DNA of 47,643 nt from an uncultured beta proteobacterium (GTDB lineage Bacteria; Pseudomonadota; Gammaproteobacteria; Burkholderiales; Rhodocyclaceae). Positions 32,724 to 40,153 of this stretch are shown in pieces (position 1 is the stretch's first letter; each line of letters begins with the position of its first letter). The position numbers and the translations under genes are program-made. The stretch covers positions 1 through 47,643 of the forward strand of contig CAJBYR010000130.1 in the NCBI GenBank assembly GCA_903959855.1, read 5' to 3'. The notes beneath the pieces are model-generated. The model saw nothing but the letters and a program-made list of their open reading frames with translations, made no database searches and was not told the origin of the DNA.

Positions 32724-33893
32724 ATGAAATCCGATACCCGCGGCCTCCGCCTTGTGCCCGCCACCGCCACCGACTACCGCGAGCTGGCACGACGGCGCCT
32801 GCCGCGCCACCTGTTCGACTACATGGATGGCGCCGCCTACGACGAAGTCACCGCCGGCGAGAACCTGCGCGGCTTCAGCAGCCTAACTCTGCGTCAGCGC
32901 GTGCTGCGCGATGTGTCTTCACTGAAACTGTCGACCCGCGTGCTCGACCAGGACATCGCCATGCCCGTGGTGTTGGCGCCCATCGGCATCGCCGGCGCCT
33001 TCGCCCGCCGTGCCGAGGTGCAGGCGGCACGTGCCGCCGAGGCCGCCGGCGTGCCCTTCTGCGAATCGACGGTGTCGATCTGCTCGATCGAGGAAGTCGG
33101 CGCCCGGACCACGGCGCCGTTCTGGTACCAGCTTTACGTCATGCGCGACCGCGGCTTCGCCCGCGAACTGATGCAGCGCGCACAGGCCGCCGGCTGCCCG
33201 GTGCTGGTGCTCACCATCGATCTCGCGGTGATGGGCGCGCGCTACCGCGACATCCGCAACGGCATGGCCGGCGGCCTTGGGCTGGGCGGCAAGCTGTGCA
33301 AGGCATGGGACATCCTCTCCCATCCGGGGTGGCTGCTCGACGTCGCCATCAAGGGCAAGCCGCTGACCTTCGGCAACCTGACCCGGGCCGTGCCGGACGC
33401 GCGCAGCCTGCCGGAATTCAAGGCCTGGGTGGACAGCCAGTTCGACCCGGCCGTGACCTGGAAAGACATCGCCTGGGTACGCGAGAACTGGCCGGGCAAA
33501 ATCGTGTTGAAAGGCGTGCTCGATGTCGAGGACGCGCGCCAGGCGGCGAGCGTCGGCGCCGACGGCATCGTCATCTCCAACCACGGCGGGCGCCAGCTCG
33601 ACGGCGTCGAAGCCAGCATCACCGCCCTGCCGCGCATCGCCGATGCCGTCGGCGACCGCATCGACCTGCTGATGGACGGCGGGGTCAGGAGCGGCCTCGA
33701 CGTGGTCAAGGCACTGGCGCTGGGCGCCAAGGCCTGCATGATCGGCCGCGCCTGGGGCTATGCCGTCGCCGCGCGCGGCGAAGCCGGCGTCGCCCACGTG
33801 CTGGCGACGATGCGCAAGGAGATGGAGGTTGCGCTGGCACTCACCGGCACCACAGACGTTGCCGATCTGGGGCCGAATTCGCTGCTCGACTGA
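32724..33893 (+). CDS. lldD: FMN-dependent L-lactate dehydrogenase / alpha-hydroxy-acid oxidase
   Basis: A 389-residue TIM-barrel flavoprotein of the LldD/glycolate oxidase family, most similar in layout to quinone-linked L-lactate dehydrogenase, oxidising L-lactate to pyruvate. The active-site motif SNHGGRQLDG supplies H287 and R290; LTIDLAVMGARYRDIRNG and DGGVRSGLDVVKALALGAKACMIGR bind substrate and FMN. LPRHLFDYMDGAAYDE is the family N-terminus. I use the ATG at 32724 with GGAGG eight bases before it; the longer frame reaches back into the response regulator. Substrate preference (lactate, mandelate or another 2-hydroxy acid) cannot be fixed by sequence alone. It follows the two-component pair in the same direction. 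Confidence 0.9.
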   Translation: MKSDTRGLRLVPATATDYRELARRRLPRHLFDYMDGAAYDEVTAGENLRGFSSLTLRQRVLRDVSSLKLSTRVLDQDIAMPVVLAPIGIAGAFARRAEVQAARAAEAAGVPFCESTVSICSIEEVGARTTAPFWYQLYVMRDRGFARELMQRAQAAGCPVLVLTIDLAVMGARYRDIRNGMAGGLGLGGKLCKAWDILSHPGWLLDVAIKGKPLTFGNLTRAVPDARSLPEFKAWVDSQFDPAVTWKDIAWVRENWPGKIVLKGVLDVEDARQAASVGADGIVISNHGGRQLDGVEASITALPRIADAVGDRIDLLMDGGVRSGLDVVKALALGAKACMIGRAWGYAVAARGEAGVAHVLATMRKEMEVALALTGTTDVADLGPNSLLD

Positions 33894-34034
33894 CGCGGCG
33901 GCCGGTTCACGCCGGAATTCGCCGAAGCATCAGCGCCGACTTTCGGGATGCGGGGCGAACCTCGCAGGAAGACACGATTTACTTCTGATATCGAAGCAGC
34001 AAGGCCCTCCAAGCCATAAGGCAGGAGACTGGTA

Positions 34035-34337
34035 TTACTTCTTCCCGTAAGCTCCGTCGTGGTCCTGATGTAGGGCGGCAAAGCGCATCCACCCTCCTTC
34101 ACGAGTCGCAAGCGCACGGTACGACTGAGATAGTCGAATCGTATATTTTCCTGGCATGCTCCTGACCTCTTCCCAGTTCAGTCCTCGGTCCCGAAAGACC
34201 TCGTTCCAAGTGAGCCCCTTTAGCTTCTTCAGCGTCTTGAACACCTTCTTGACCTCCGGTGCATCGAGATCAAGCAAGTCGTCAAGGAAACCGGGGGTGT
34301 TCAGATCGAGCAGTACCTTGGCGTCGTTTCCGTTCAT
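34035..34337 (-). CDS. RelE/ParE-like toxin of a toxin-antitoxin pair
   Basis: A 100-residue protein. The C-terminal part (GKYTIRLSQSYRALATREGGWMRFAALHQDHDGAYGKK) has the strand pattern of RelE/ParE-superfamily toxins, where basic and aromatic residues cluster. The N-terminal part is helical and unusually long for the fold. It overlaps the antitoxin stop by 4 bases (ATGA) and lies downstream of it, the usual order. RelE-type toxins cut mRNA on the ribosome; ParE-type act on gyrase; the sequence does not decide. Codon use looks lower in GC than the neighbours, hinting at transfer. Confidence 0.72.
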   Translation of the reverse strand: MNGNDAKVLLDLNTPGFLDDLLDLDAPEVKKVFKTLKKLKGLTWNEVFRDRGLNWEEVRSMPGKYTIRLSQSYRALATREGGWMRFAALHQDHDGAYGKK

Positions 34338-34594
34338 GAACCCGAAGTGAGCTTGGATTCAAGTGCGTCCAGGTTGGTTTCGCGAGGTGGGTTCTGACGC
34401 ATCCACTCATCGGCGCGAGCGAGCTTTTCCTTCATGGCGGGCTCGTGCAACCAGCGCTCGTTCATGGGCACCACAACGGCACGTTTCAGCATGATGTCGC
34501 CGCTTGGCAATTCCTCCATGAGGAACTCCAGACCGGCGAGCGCCTTGCCGACCGAAATCTGGCCACTCTTACCGACAGTTTTGATGGAATGCAT
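34334..34594 (-). CDS. AbrB-like antitoxin
   Basis: An 86-residue protein. The N-terminal region (SIKTVGKSGQISVGKALAGLEFLMEELPSGDIMLKR) looks like an AbrB/SpoVT swapped-hairpin DNA-binding domain, with an acidic-to-neutral C-terminal tail that could neutralise the toxin. The ATG at 34594 is preceded by AGGAG; two upstream ATGs are poorer. It would repress its own promoter with the toxin. Upstream is an inverted repeat (34632-34644). Confidence 0.65.
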   Translation of the reverse strand: MHSIKTVGKSGQISVGKALAGLEFLMEELPSGDIMLKRAVVVPMNERWLHEPAMKEKLARADEWMRQNPPRETNLDALESKLTSGS

Positions 34595-34631
34595 GGAATT
34601 CTCCTTCATGCGGCATGATTGCATGATACGC

Positions 34632-34644
34632 TAGGTTTTTCCTA
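34632..34644. promoter_or_regulatory. Inverted repeat upstream of antitoxin, possible operator
   Basis: TAGG-TTTTT-CCTA is a short symmetric site 38 bases before the antitoxin start. AbrB-type antitoxins autoregulate at such sites. Also nearby is a short direct repeat (GCATGATTGCATGATA). Evidence is symmetry and position only. Confidence 0.3.
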
Positions 34645-34712
34645 ATCCGGTAGAAAATTGCGGGCCATTTTTCAACATCTTTGCGAAACGGCCAGGTTTT
34701 CGGCCCGACACC

Positions 34713-35225
34713 CTACTTCGCCCTGCGCACCGCCGCCAGGATGCCCTGCATCATCGCCAGCGGCGTCGGCGGGCAACCCGGCACCCGCACATCGACCGGC
34801 ACCACGTCGCTGACAGAACCGCAGCTGGCGTAGCTCTTGCCGAAGACGCCGGCATCACAGCCGCAGTCGCCGATCGCCACCACCAGCTTGGGATCGGGCG
34901 TGCACTCGTAGGCGCGCAGCAGCGCGTTTTCCATGTTCTTGGTCACCGGGCCGCTGACCAGCAGCATGTCGGCGTGGCGCGGGCTGGCGACGAACTTGAT
35001 GCCGCGGCCTTCGAGGTTGTAATACGGGTTGTTCATCGCATGCACTTCCAGCTCGCAGGCATTGCAGGAGCCGGCATCGACTTCGCGGATAGTCAGGGCG
35101 CGGCCGAGAATGCCGAGCAGCTCGTCATGCAGTCGCTCGACCTCCCGCTGCGGCCCGTCCGTGACGGGCAACTCCGGCTCGGTGAGGATGCCGGTGCGGA
35201 AGATGTGCCTGAGCAGCGGGATCAC
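34713..35225 (-). CDS. hyfI: Hydrogenase-4-like small subunit (NuoB/HyfI type)
   Basis: A 170-residue soluble subunit homologous to NuoB and the HyfI/HycG small subunit, which carries the terminal N2-type [4Fe-4S] cluster next to the quinone or hydrogenase site. Ligand cysteines are visible: C54 and C57 (GSCNACELE), C121 (in GDCGCD) and C151 (VPGCPPTP). The pattern ASCGSVSDVVPVDVRVPG is typical of the family. It overlaps hyfG by 4 bases and is the last gene of the hyf-like operon. N2 ligands are intact although the large subunit has lost its nickel ligands. Confidence 0.93.
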   Translation of the reverse strand: MIPLLRHIFRTGILTEPELPVTDGPQREVERLHDELLGILGRALTIREVDAGSCNACELEVHAMNNPYYNLEGRGIKFVASPRHADMLLVSGPVTKNMENALLRAYECTPDPKLVVAIGDCGCDAGVFGKSYASCGSVSDVVPVDVRVPGCPPTPLAMMQGILAAVRRAK

Positions 35226-36784
35226 AGATCGACTCCGGAATACGAGAGGTTGAAGGACTTGTTGATCAGCGGGAAATCGGGAACGATGTCGCGCAGCACG
35301 GCGAACTCCAGCGCCAGCCAGGCCTGCCAGGACGGATCATGCGGATGGACGCGCGCCAACCGGCCGGCGCCATCGAGTTCGACGCCGACTGCGACTTCAC
35401 CGCGCCAACCTTCGATGACGCCAAGGCCGGCACCGTTGGCCACTGGCGCGACCTCGACCCGAACCGCGCCGCCGGGTATGTCTACCGCCAGCAGGCGCAG
35501 CAGGCGCAGGGATTCGAAAATCTCGTCGAAGCGCACCGCGACGCGGGCGGCGACATCCCCGCGCTCGTCGGTGGCGGGGCGCACGCCCAGCCCGGTGTAG
35601 GGCGGCGGCGGTGTGTAGCCCTGGCGATGGGCACGGCCGTCGAGCAGCATGCCCGTAGCACGCGCCGCCATGCCGGAAAGCGAAAGCTCGCGCACCAGGT
35701 CGCTGTCGATGATGCCGGTGGTGACGAAACGGTCCTGCAGGCCGGGGTGTTCATCGTAAAGCTCGCGCAGTTCCCTGACGGCGGTTTCGATCGCGCCGCA
35801 CTGCTCGACGATGGCGGCCAGCCCCGCCGCGTCGATATCGCAGGCCACGCCGCCGGGGACGATGCGGTCGAACAGGAAACGATGGCCGAACAGCCTGGCG
35901 TTGAGCCGCACCCAGTCTTCCTTCAGGCGCAGGTAGTGCGTCAGGCCGAAGGCAAAGGCGGCATCGTTGCCCAGGGCGCCCAGGTCGCCGAGGTGGTTGG
36001 CGACGCGTTCGCGCTCCAGCATCAGCGCGCGCAAGGCCAGCGCCCGCGGTGGCGCGGCCGTTTCACAGGCGGCCTCGACCGCATCGGCATAGGCCCAGGC
36101 GTAGGCGCAGGCGGAATCGCCGGAAACGCGGCCGACCAGTTGCGCGCCGCGCGCGATGTCGGCGCCGATGAACAGCTTTTCCACGCCCTTGTGCTGGTAA
36201 CCCAGGCGCTGTTCGAGGCGCAGCACGCGCTCGCCGACCACCGAAAAGCGGAAGTGGCCCGGCTCGATGATGCCGGCATGGATGGGGCCGACCGGAATTT
36301 CGTGCGCGCCCTCGCCGCCGACCTTGACGAAGTCATAGTCGGTCGGCCGGTTGGCGAATTCGGGTACATCACCGGCATCGTGGCGCAGCGGATACCAGTC
36401 CGCCGGCCAGCCGCCGTGACGCAGCCACGGGCGCTGGTCGCCGCCGTCGATGCCAATGCCGACCATGTCGCGGGTGGCGCGCTGCATGCGGTTGGCGGCG
36501 GTGAAAATGTCAGCGAGATCCGGGTAGCTCGGCGCCTCGGCAGGCAGATCGAGGCTCACCCAGGCATGGCCGGCTTCGATCCCGAACACGCAATGCAGGC
36601 GGAAGCCCGGGCCCTGCGCGCGACAATCGGTGCCCCAGATCGCCGTGATGCGGGCGCCGACTTCTTTTGCCGCGAGGGCGAAATCGTGCAACTCGCCACC
36701 GCTGGATGCGCGACCGCGCCACACCGGTGCGCCGATGCCCGGCTGACGGTTGAAGGCGATCGCTTGGAAGGCGCAAAGTTGCAT
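35222..36784 (-). CDS. hyfG: Hyf-like large subunit (NuoC-NuoD fusion) lacking [NiFe] ligands
   Basis: A 520-residue fusion of a NuoC-like N-terminal part (~1-145) and a NuoD/hydrogenase-large-subunit-like part (PIHAGIIEPGHFRFSVVGE; LEQRLGYQHKGVEKL). In [NiFe] hydrogenases the next motif is RxCGxC…H; here it is RVSGDSACAY (219-228), so both cysteines are serine (S221, S224) and the His is Tyr. The C-terminal DPCxxC motif is also absent: the end reads NKSFNLSYSGVDL, and no cysteine occurs in the last ~100 residues. So it is unlikely to bind NiFe. It resembles the complex I 49-kDa subunit in this respect, but pairs with Hyf-type membrane subunits. Start at 36784 chosen because the upstream extension lies in the repeat at 36800-36903. 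Confidence 0.9.
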   Translation of the reverse strand: MQLCAFQAIAFNRQPGIGAPVWRGRASSGGELHDFALAAKEVGARITAIWGTDCRAQGPGFRLHCVFGIEAGHAWVSLDLPAEAPSYPDLADIFTAANRMQRATRDMVGIGIDGGDQRPWLRHGGWPADWYPLRHDAGDVPEFANRPTDYDFVKVGGEGAHEIPVGPIHAGIIEPGHFRFSVVGERVLRLEQRLGYQHKGVEKLFIGADIARGAQLVGRVSGDSACAYAWAYADAVEAACETAAPPRALALRALMLERERVANHLGDLGALGNDAAFAFGLTHYLRLKEDWVRLNARLFGHRFLFDRIVPGGVACDIDAAGLAAIVEQCGAIETAVRELRELYDEHPGLQDRFVTTGIIDSDLVRELSLSGMAARATGMLLDGRAHRQGYTPPPPYTGLGVRPATDERGDVAARVAVRFDEIFESLRLLRLLAVDIPGGAVRVEVAPVANGAGLGVIEGWRGEVAVGVELDGAGRLARVHPHDPSWQAWLALEFAVLRDIVPDFPLINKSFNLSYSGVDL

Positions 36785-36799
36785 TTTCAGGCCTTCGCC

Positions 36800-36903
36800 G
36801 GGCCGCCCCAAGGAGGCCTGCGGTCAGCAACACGGAAGCCGCTGGGCGGCTGAACCATAGTTACCCCTTTCCATGGGAAAGGGGACAGGGGAAAGGTTGT
36901 CAT
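36800..36903. repeat. 104-bp two-hairpin intergenic repeat, copy B
   Basis: Related without gaps to 11359-11462 (same length): GGGCCGCCCCAAG, then AGCCGC-N3-GCGGCT within ACACGGA…GAA, then CCCCTTTCC…GGAAAGGGG, a G-rich run, and TTGTCAT. It lies between the hyfF stop (36908) and the hyfG start (36784), in the same orientation relative to transcription as copy A. The middle spacers differ and the hairpin stems are kept. Confidence 0.7.
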
Positions 36904-36907
36904 AGTG

Positions 36908-38359
36908 TCAGCCCAGCATGCGCGAGGCTTCGTGGAACCAGCGCGTCAGGTAAGGAGGAATGTAGAGGCCCAGCATCAGCACGATGCCCAGATGCAGGAA
37001 CACCGGCATGATGGCCGGCGCATGTGGCAGGCGCCTGGCAGTAGTTTCACCGAAAACCATGGCCTGCACCTTGCCGAAGATGGACGCGAAAGCCACGCCC
37101 AGCGCCAGCAGCAGGATGGGCGTGGCCCAGGGGTAATGCTTCATGGCGTGGGTCAGGATCATGAATTCGCTGGCGAAGACGCCGAAGGGCGGCATGCCAA
37201 GGATCGCCAGGGTGCCCAGCATCAGGCCCCAGCCGATCAGCGGGTTGATCTTGATCAGGCCGCGGATGTTTTCCATCAGCTGGGTTTCGGTCTTCTGCGT
37301 GGCATGGCCGACGGCGAAGAAGATTGCCGACTTGGTCAGCGAATGCATGGTCATGTGCAGGAGACCGGCAAAGTTCGCGACCGGGCCGCCCATGCCGAAG
37401 GCGAAGGTGATGAGGCCCATGTGCTCGATCGACGAATAGGCGAACATGCGCTTGACATCCTTCTGCCGCGACAGGAAGAAGGCCGCGACCAGCAGGGTGA
37501 ACAGGCCGAAGCCGATCATCAGGTTGCCGGCATAGCCTTCCGGCAGGGCGCCGTCGGCCAGTACCTTGCAGCGCAGGATGGCATACAGCGCGACGTTCAG
37601 CAGCAGGCCGGAAAGTACCGCCGAGACCGGCGTCGGGCCTTCGGCGTGGGCATCGGGCAGCCAGTTGTGCAGTGGCGCCAGGCCGACCTTGGTGCCGTAG
37701 CCGACCAGCAGGAAAATGAAGGACAGCGCCATGATGGTCGGCTCAAGCTGACTTTTCACATCGACCAGGTGGGTCCATAGCAGGGCGTTGCCCGTCGCGC
37801 CCAGCACGCGCTCGGCGGCAAAGTAGAGCAGCACGGTGCCGAACAGGGCCTGCGCAATGCCGACGCCGCAGAGGATGAAGTATTTCCAGGCCGCTTCGAG
37901 GCTGGCCGGGGTGCGGTAGAGCGAGACCAGCAGCACCGTGGTCAGCGTCGCCGCCTCCATCGCCACCCAGAGGATGCCGAGGTTGTTGGTAGTCAGCGCC
38001 GCCAGCATGGTGAACATGAACAGCTGGTACATGCTCTTGTAGAGGCGCAGTCGCGGTTTGGTCAGGCGTCCGCGATCGCGCTCGATCTTCATGTAGGGGC
38101 CGGAAAAGATGCTGGTGGTCAGTCCGACGAAGGCCGTCAGCGCGACGAAGAAGACATTCAGGGAATCGATGAAGAACTGCTCGCCGAAGGCAAAGCGCGG
38201 CCCGTTGGCAACGATCTCGCCGGTCAGCCCGACCGCGGCGAGGAAGGTGCCGAGGCTGGCGACGACATTGAGGTTGGGCGCCCAGTCGCGCTCGCCCACG
38301 ATCGTCAGCAGCGCGCCGCTGACGAGGGGGATGGCAAGCATGAGGACGAAGAAATCCAT
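36908..38359 (-). CDS. hyfF: Hyf-like antiporter-type membrane subunit HyfF
   Basis: A 483-residue membrane protein of the NuoN/MrpD family with about 14 hydrophobic helices. Key proton-path residues are seen: Glu in WVAMEAATL and Lys in GYGTKVGLAPLHNWLPDAHAEGPTPVSAVLSG, as well as the later MFAYSSIEHMGL helix. HyfF is the fourth large subunit in Hyf operons. It is separated from hyfE upstream by a 172-base spacer and from hyfG downstream by the repeat. Confidence 0.94.
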   Translation of the reverse strand: MDFFVLMLAIPLVSGALLTIVGERDWAPNLNVVASLGTFLAAVGLTGEIVANGPRFAFGEQFFIDSLNVFFVALTAFVGLTTSIFSGPYMKIERDRGRLTKPRLRLYKSMYQLFMFTMLAALTTNNLGILWVAMEAATLTTVLLVSLYRTPASLEAAWKYFILCGVGIAQALFGTVLLYFAAERVLGATGNALLWTHLVDVKSQLEPTIMALSFIFLLVGYGTKVGLAPLHNWLPDAHAEGPTPVSAVLSGLLLNVALYAILRCKVLADGALPEGYAGNLMIGFGLFTLLVAAFFLSRQKDVKRMFAYSSIEHMGLITFAFGMGGPVANFAGLLHMTMHSLTKSAIFFAVGHATQKTETQLMENIRGLIKINPLIGWGLMLGTLAILGMPPFGVFASEFMILTHAMKHYPWATPILLLALGVAFASIFGKVQAMVFGETTARRLPHAPAIMPVFLHLGIVLMLGLYIPPYLTRWFHEASRMLG

Positions 38360-38531
38360 GGTTTAACTTGCAGGACGCTGCCGAGCGCCCCCGAATAATC
38401 TCGAGCGAAGCGAGCCGACCAATAGCCTTCCCGCGAGGGGAGGATGGGAGGGGCGGGCCAATTTGCGAGCCCGGGCGCTGACGAAGTTGCTCTGTTTCAC
38501 GATAAGTAGATGTATATCGAAGCCACGGGCC
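38360..38531. other. Non-coding spacer inside the hyf-like operon
   Basis: A 172-base gap between hyfE and hyfF interrupts an otherwise overlapping operon. It holds palindromic fragments (CTCGAGCGAAGCGAG and a CCGCGAGGGG-type C/G-rich stretch, GAGGGGAGGATGGGAGGGG). No gene is seen. It may be another repeat or a control region; no match to the two characterised repeat families was seen. Confidence 0.5.
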
Positions 38532-39200
38532 TTAACTATCCTTCAGCTTTTCCATGTGCCGGATGTCCAGGCTGTCGAACTGGTCACGGATCTGGAAGAA
38601 GAACACGCCGAGGATGATCATGCCGACCAGCACGTCGAGCGCGATGCCGAGTTCGACCACCATCGGCATGCCGTAGGTGGCGCTGGTCGCGGCGAGGAAC
38701 AAGCCGTTTTCCATCGAGAGGAAGCCGACCACCTGGCTGATGGCCTTCTGTCGCGTGATCATCATCAGGAAGGCCAGCATGATCACGGCCAGCGCGATGC
38801 CCAGGGTGCCGCGGGTGATGGTGTGGGAAAGCTCCGAAATCGGCAGCGCGACATTGAAGGCCACCATGACCAGGCCGATGCCGACCAGCATGGTGGTGGG
38901 AATGTTGATCAACGCTTCGACGTCGCCCTTGATATTGAGCTGGCGCACCAGGCGGTAGAGGATCCACGGCAGCGCCACTACCTTGAGCAGCAGGGTCAGG
39001 CCCGCCGAGAAGTAAAGATGCACCTGCCCGGTGGTGACCGCCGCCACCAGCGTTGCCAGGCACAACGCCAGCCCTTGCAGCGCGAACAGGTTGACCAGCG
39101 AATGCATGCGGCGTTGCGCCAGCATGGCAAAGGCCAGCAGCAGGATCACCGCGGCGAACAGGTTGATCAGTTGCGCCGACAGGGGGATCGAAGGTGTCAT
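38532..39200 (-). CDS. hyfE: Hyf-like membrane subunit HyfE (NuoK-like region)
   Basis: A 222-residue membrane protein with about seven helices, homologous to HyfE and including a NuoK-like part with the conserved glutamates in VGFLSMENGLFLAATSATYGMPMVVELGIALDVL. ATG at 39200 overlaps the hyfC stop by 4 bases (ATGA). Length fits E. coli HyfE (216). Confidence 0.92.
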   Translation of the reverse strand: MTPSIPLSAQLINLFAAVILLLAFAMLAQRRMHSLVNLFALQGLALCLATLVAAVTTGQVHLYFSAGLTLLLKVVALPWILYRLVRQLNIKGDVEALINIPTTMLVGIGLVMVAFNVALPISELSHTITRGTLGIALAVIMLAFLMMITRQKAISQVVGFLSMENGLFLAATSATYGMPMVVELGIALDVLVGMIILGVFFFQIRDQFDSLDIRHMEKLKDS

Positions 39201-40153
39201 ACCCTTACCTCCAGCAGCAGGCGCACCAGCAGGCCGAGCACGGCCAGCATGAAGGCGATGCCGAGAAACTCGGGGGCGCGGAAGATGCGCATCTTGGCGT
39301 TGATGGTTTCGATGCCGGCCAGCAGGAAGCCGCCAATGGCGAGCTTGAACAGCAGCAGCGGAATCGCCGCTATCAGGGCCAGGATGTCGTCGCCGGGGGC
39401 GATGCCCCAGGGGAAGAACAGCGCCAGCCCGAGGCAGGAATAGGCATACAGCTTGAGGCTCGCGGCCCATTCGATCAGCGCCAGGTGGCGGCCGGTGTAT
39501 TCGAGGATCATGGCCTCGTGGATCATCGTCAGTTCGAGGTGGGTGGCCGGGTTATCCACCGGTACGCGAGCGTTCTCGGCCAGCGACACAAAAGTGAAAG
39601 CCACGCCGGCGAAAGCCAGGCTCGGATAAATCACCGGTTCGCGGTGCGCCAGGGTCTCGACGATGGTAGCCAGCGAGGTCGACTGGGCGATCATCGCCAG
39701 GGTGAAGAACACCATCAGCAGCGCCGGCTCGGCGAGGAAGCCGATCAGCATTTCGCGCCGCCCGCCGAGGCTGCCGAAGGCGGTGCCGATGTCCATGCCG
39801 GCGAGCGCGATGAAAATGCGCGCCAGGCCGAAGATGCCGACCAGGGCCAGGGCATCTGCTGACGGCGCGAAGGGCAGGTCGGTAGACAAGGTCGGCACGA
39901 TGGCGCAGGCCAGCACCATGCAGCCGAAGATGACGAAGGGCGCGGCGCGGAACAGCGAGGAGGCGTTGTGCGCCAGCACCACTTCCTTGTTGAACAGCTT
40001 CTGCAACATGTAATACGGCAGCAGCAAGGGCGGCGCGCTGCGGCTCTGAAACCAGGCACGACACTGGCCAACCCAGCCGGACAGGAGTGGCGCCAGAACC
40101 AGCGCCAGAAGGATGGCAAAGGCCTGGCCGAGGAATCCCGAGACGCTGATCAC
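39197..40153 (-). CDS. hyfC: Hyf-like membrane subunit HyfC (NuoH type)
   Basis: A 318-residue NuoH/HyfC-type membrane subunit that docks the soluble arm. Family features are WFQSRSAPPLLLPYYMLQKLFNKE, a loop VSLAENARVPVDNPATHLELT, then MIHEAMILEYTGRHLALIEW. The start is a GTG at 40153 overlapping the hyfB stop (GTGA); the longer frame to 40285 runs through hyfB. Length fits HyfC (315). Confidence 0.93.
   Translation of the reverse strand: MISVSGFLGQAFAILLALVLAPLLSGWVGQCRAWFQSRSAPPLLLPYYMLQKLFNKEVVLAHNASSLFRAAPFVIFGCMVLACAIVPTLSTDLPFAPSADALALVGIFGLARIFIALAGMDIGTAFGSLGGRREMLIGFLAEPALLMVFFTLAMIAQSTSLATIVETLAHREPVIYPSLAFAGVAFTFVSLAENARVPVDNPATHLELTMIHEAMILEYTGRHLALIEWAASLKLYAYSCLGLALFFPWGIAPGDDILALIAAIPLLLFKLAIGGFLLAGIETINAKMRIFRAPEFLGIAFMLAVLGLLVRLLLEVRV

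Noticed and set aside
35222-36784. Catalytic [NiFe] hydrogenase large subunit
   Set aside because: Both CxxC motifs are missing, so the protein cannot bind the NiFe centre in the known way.
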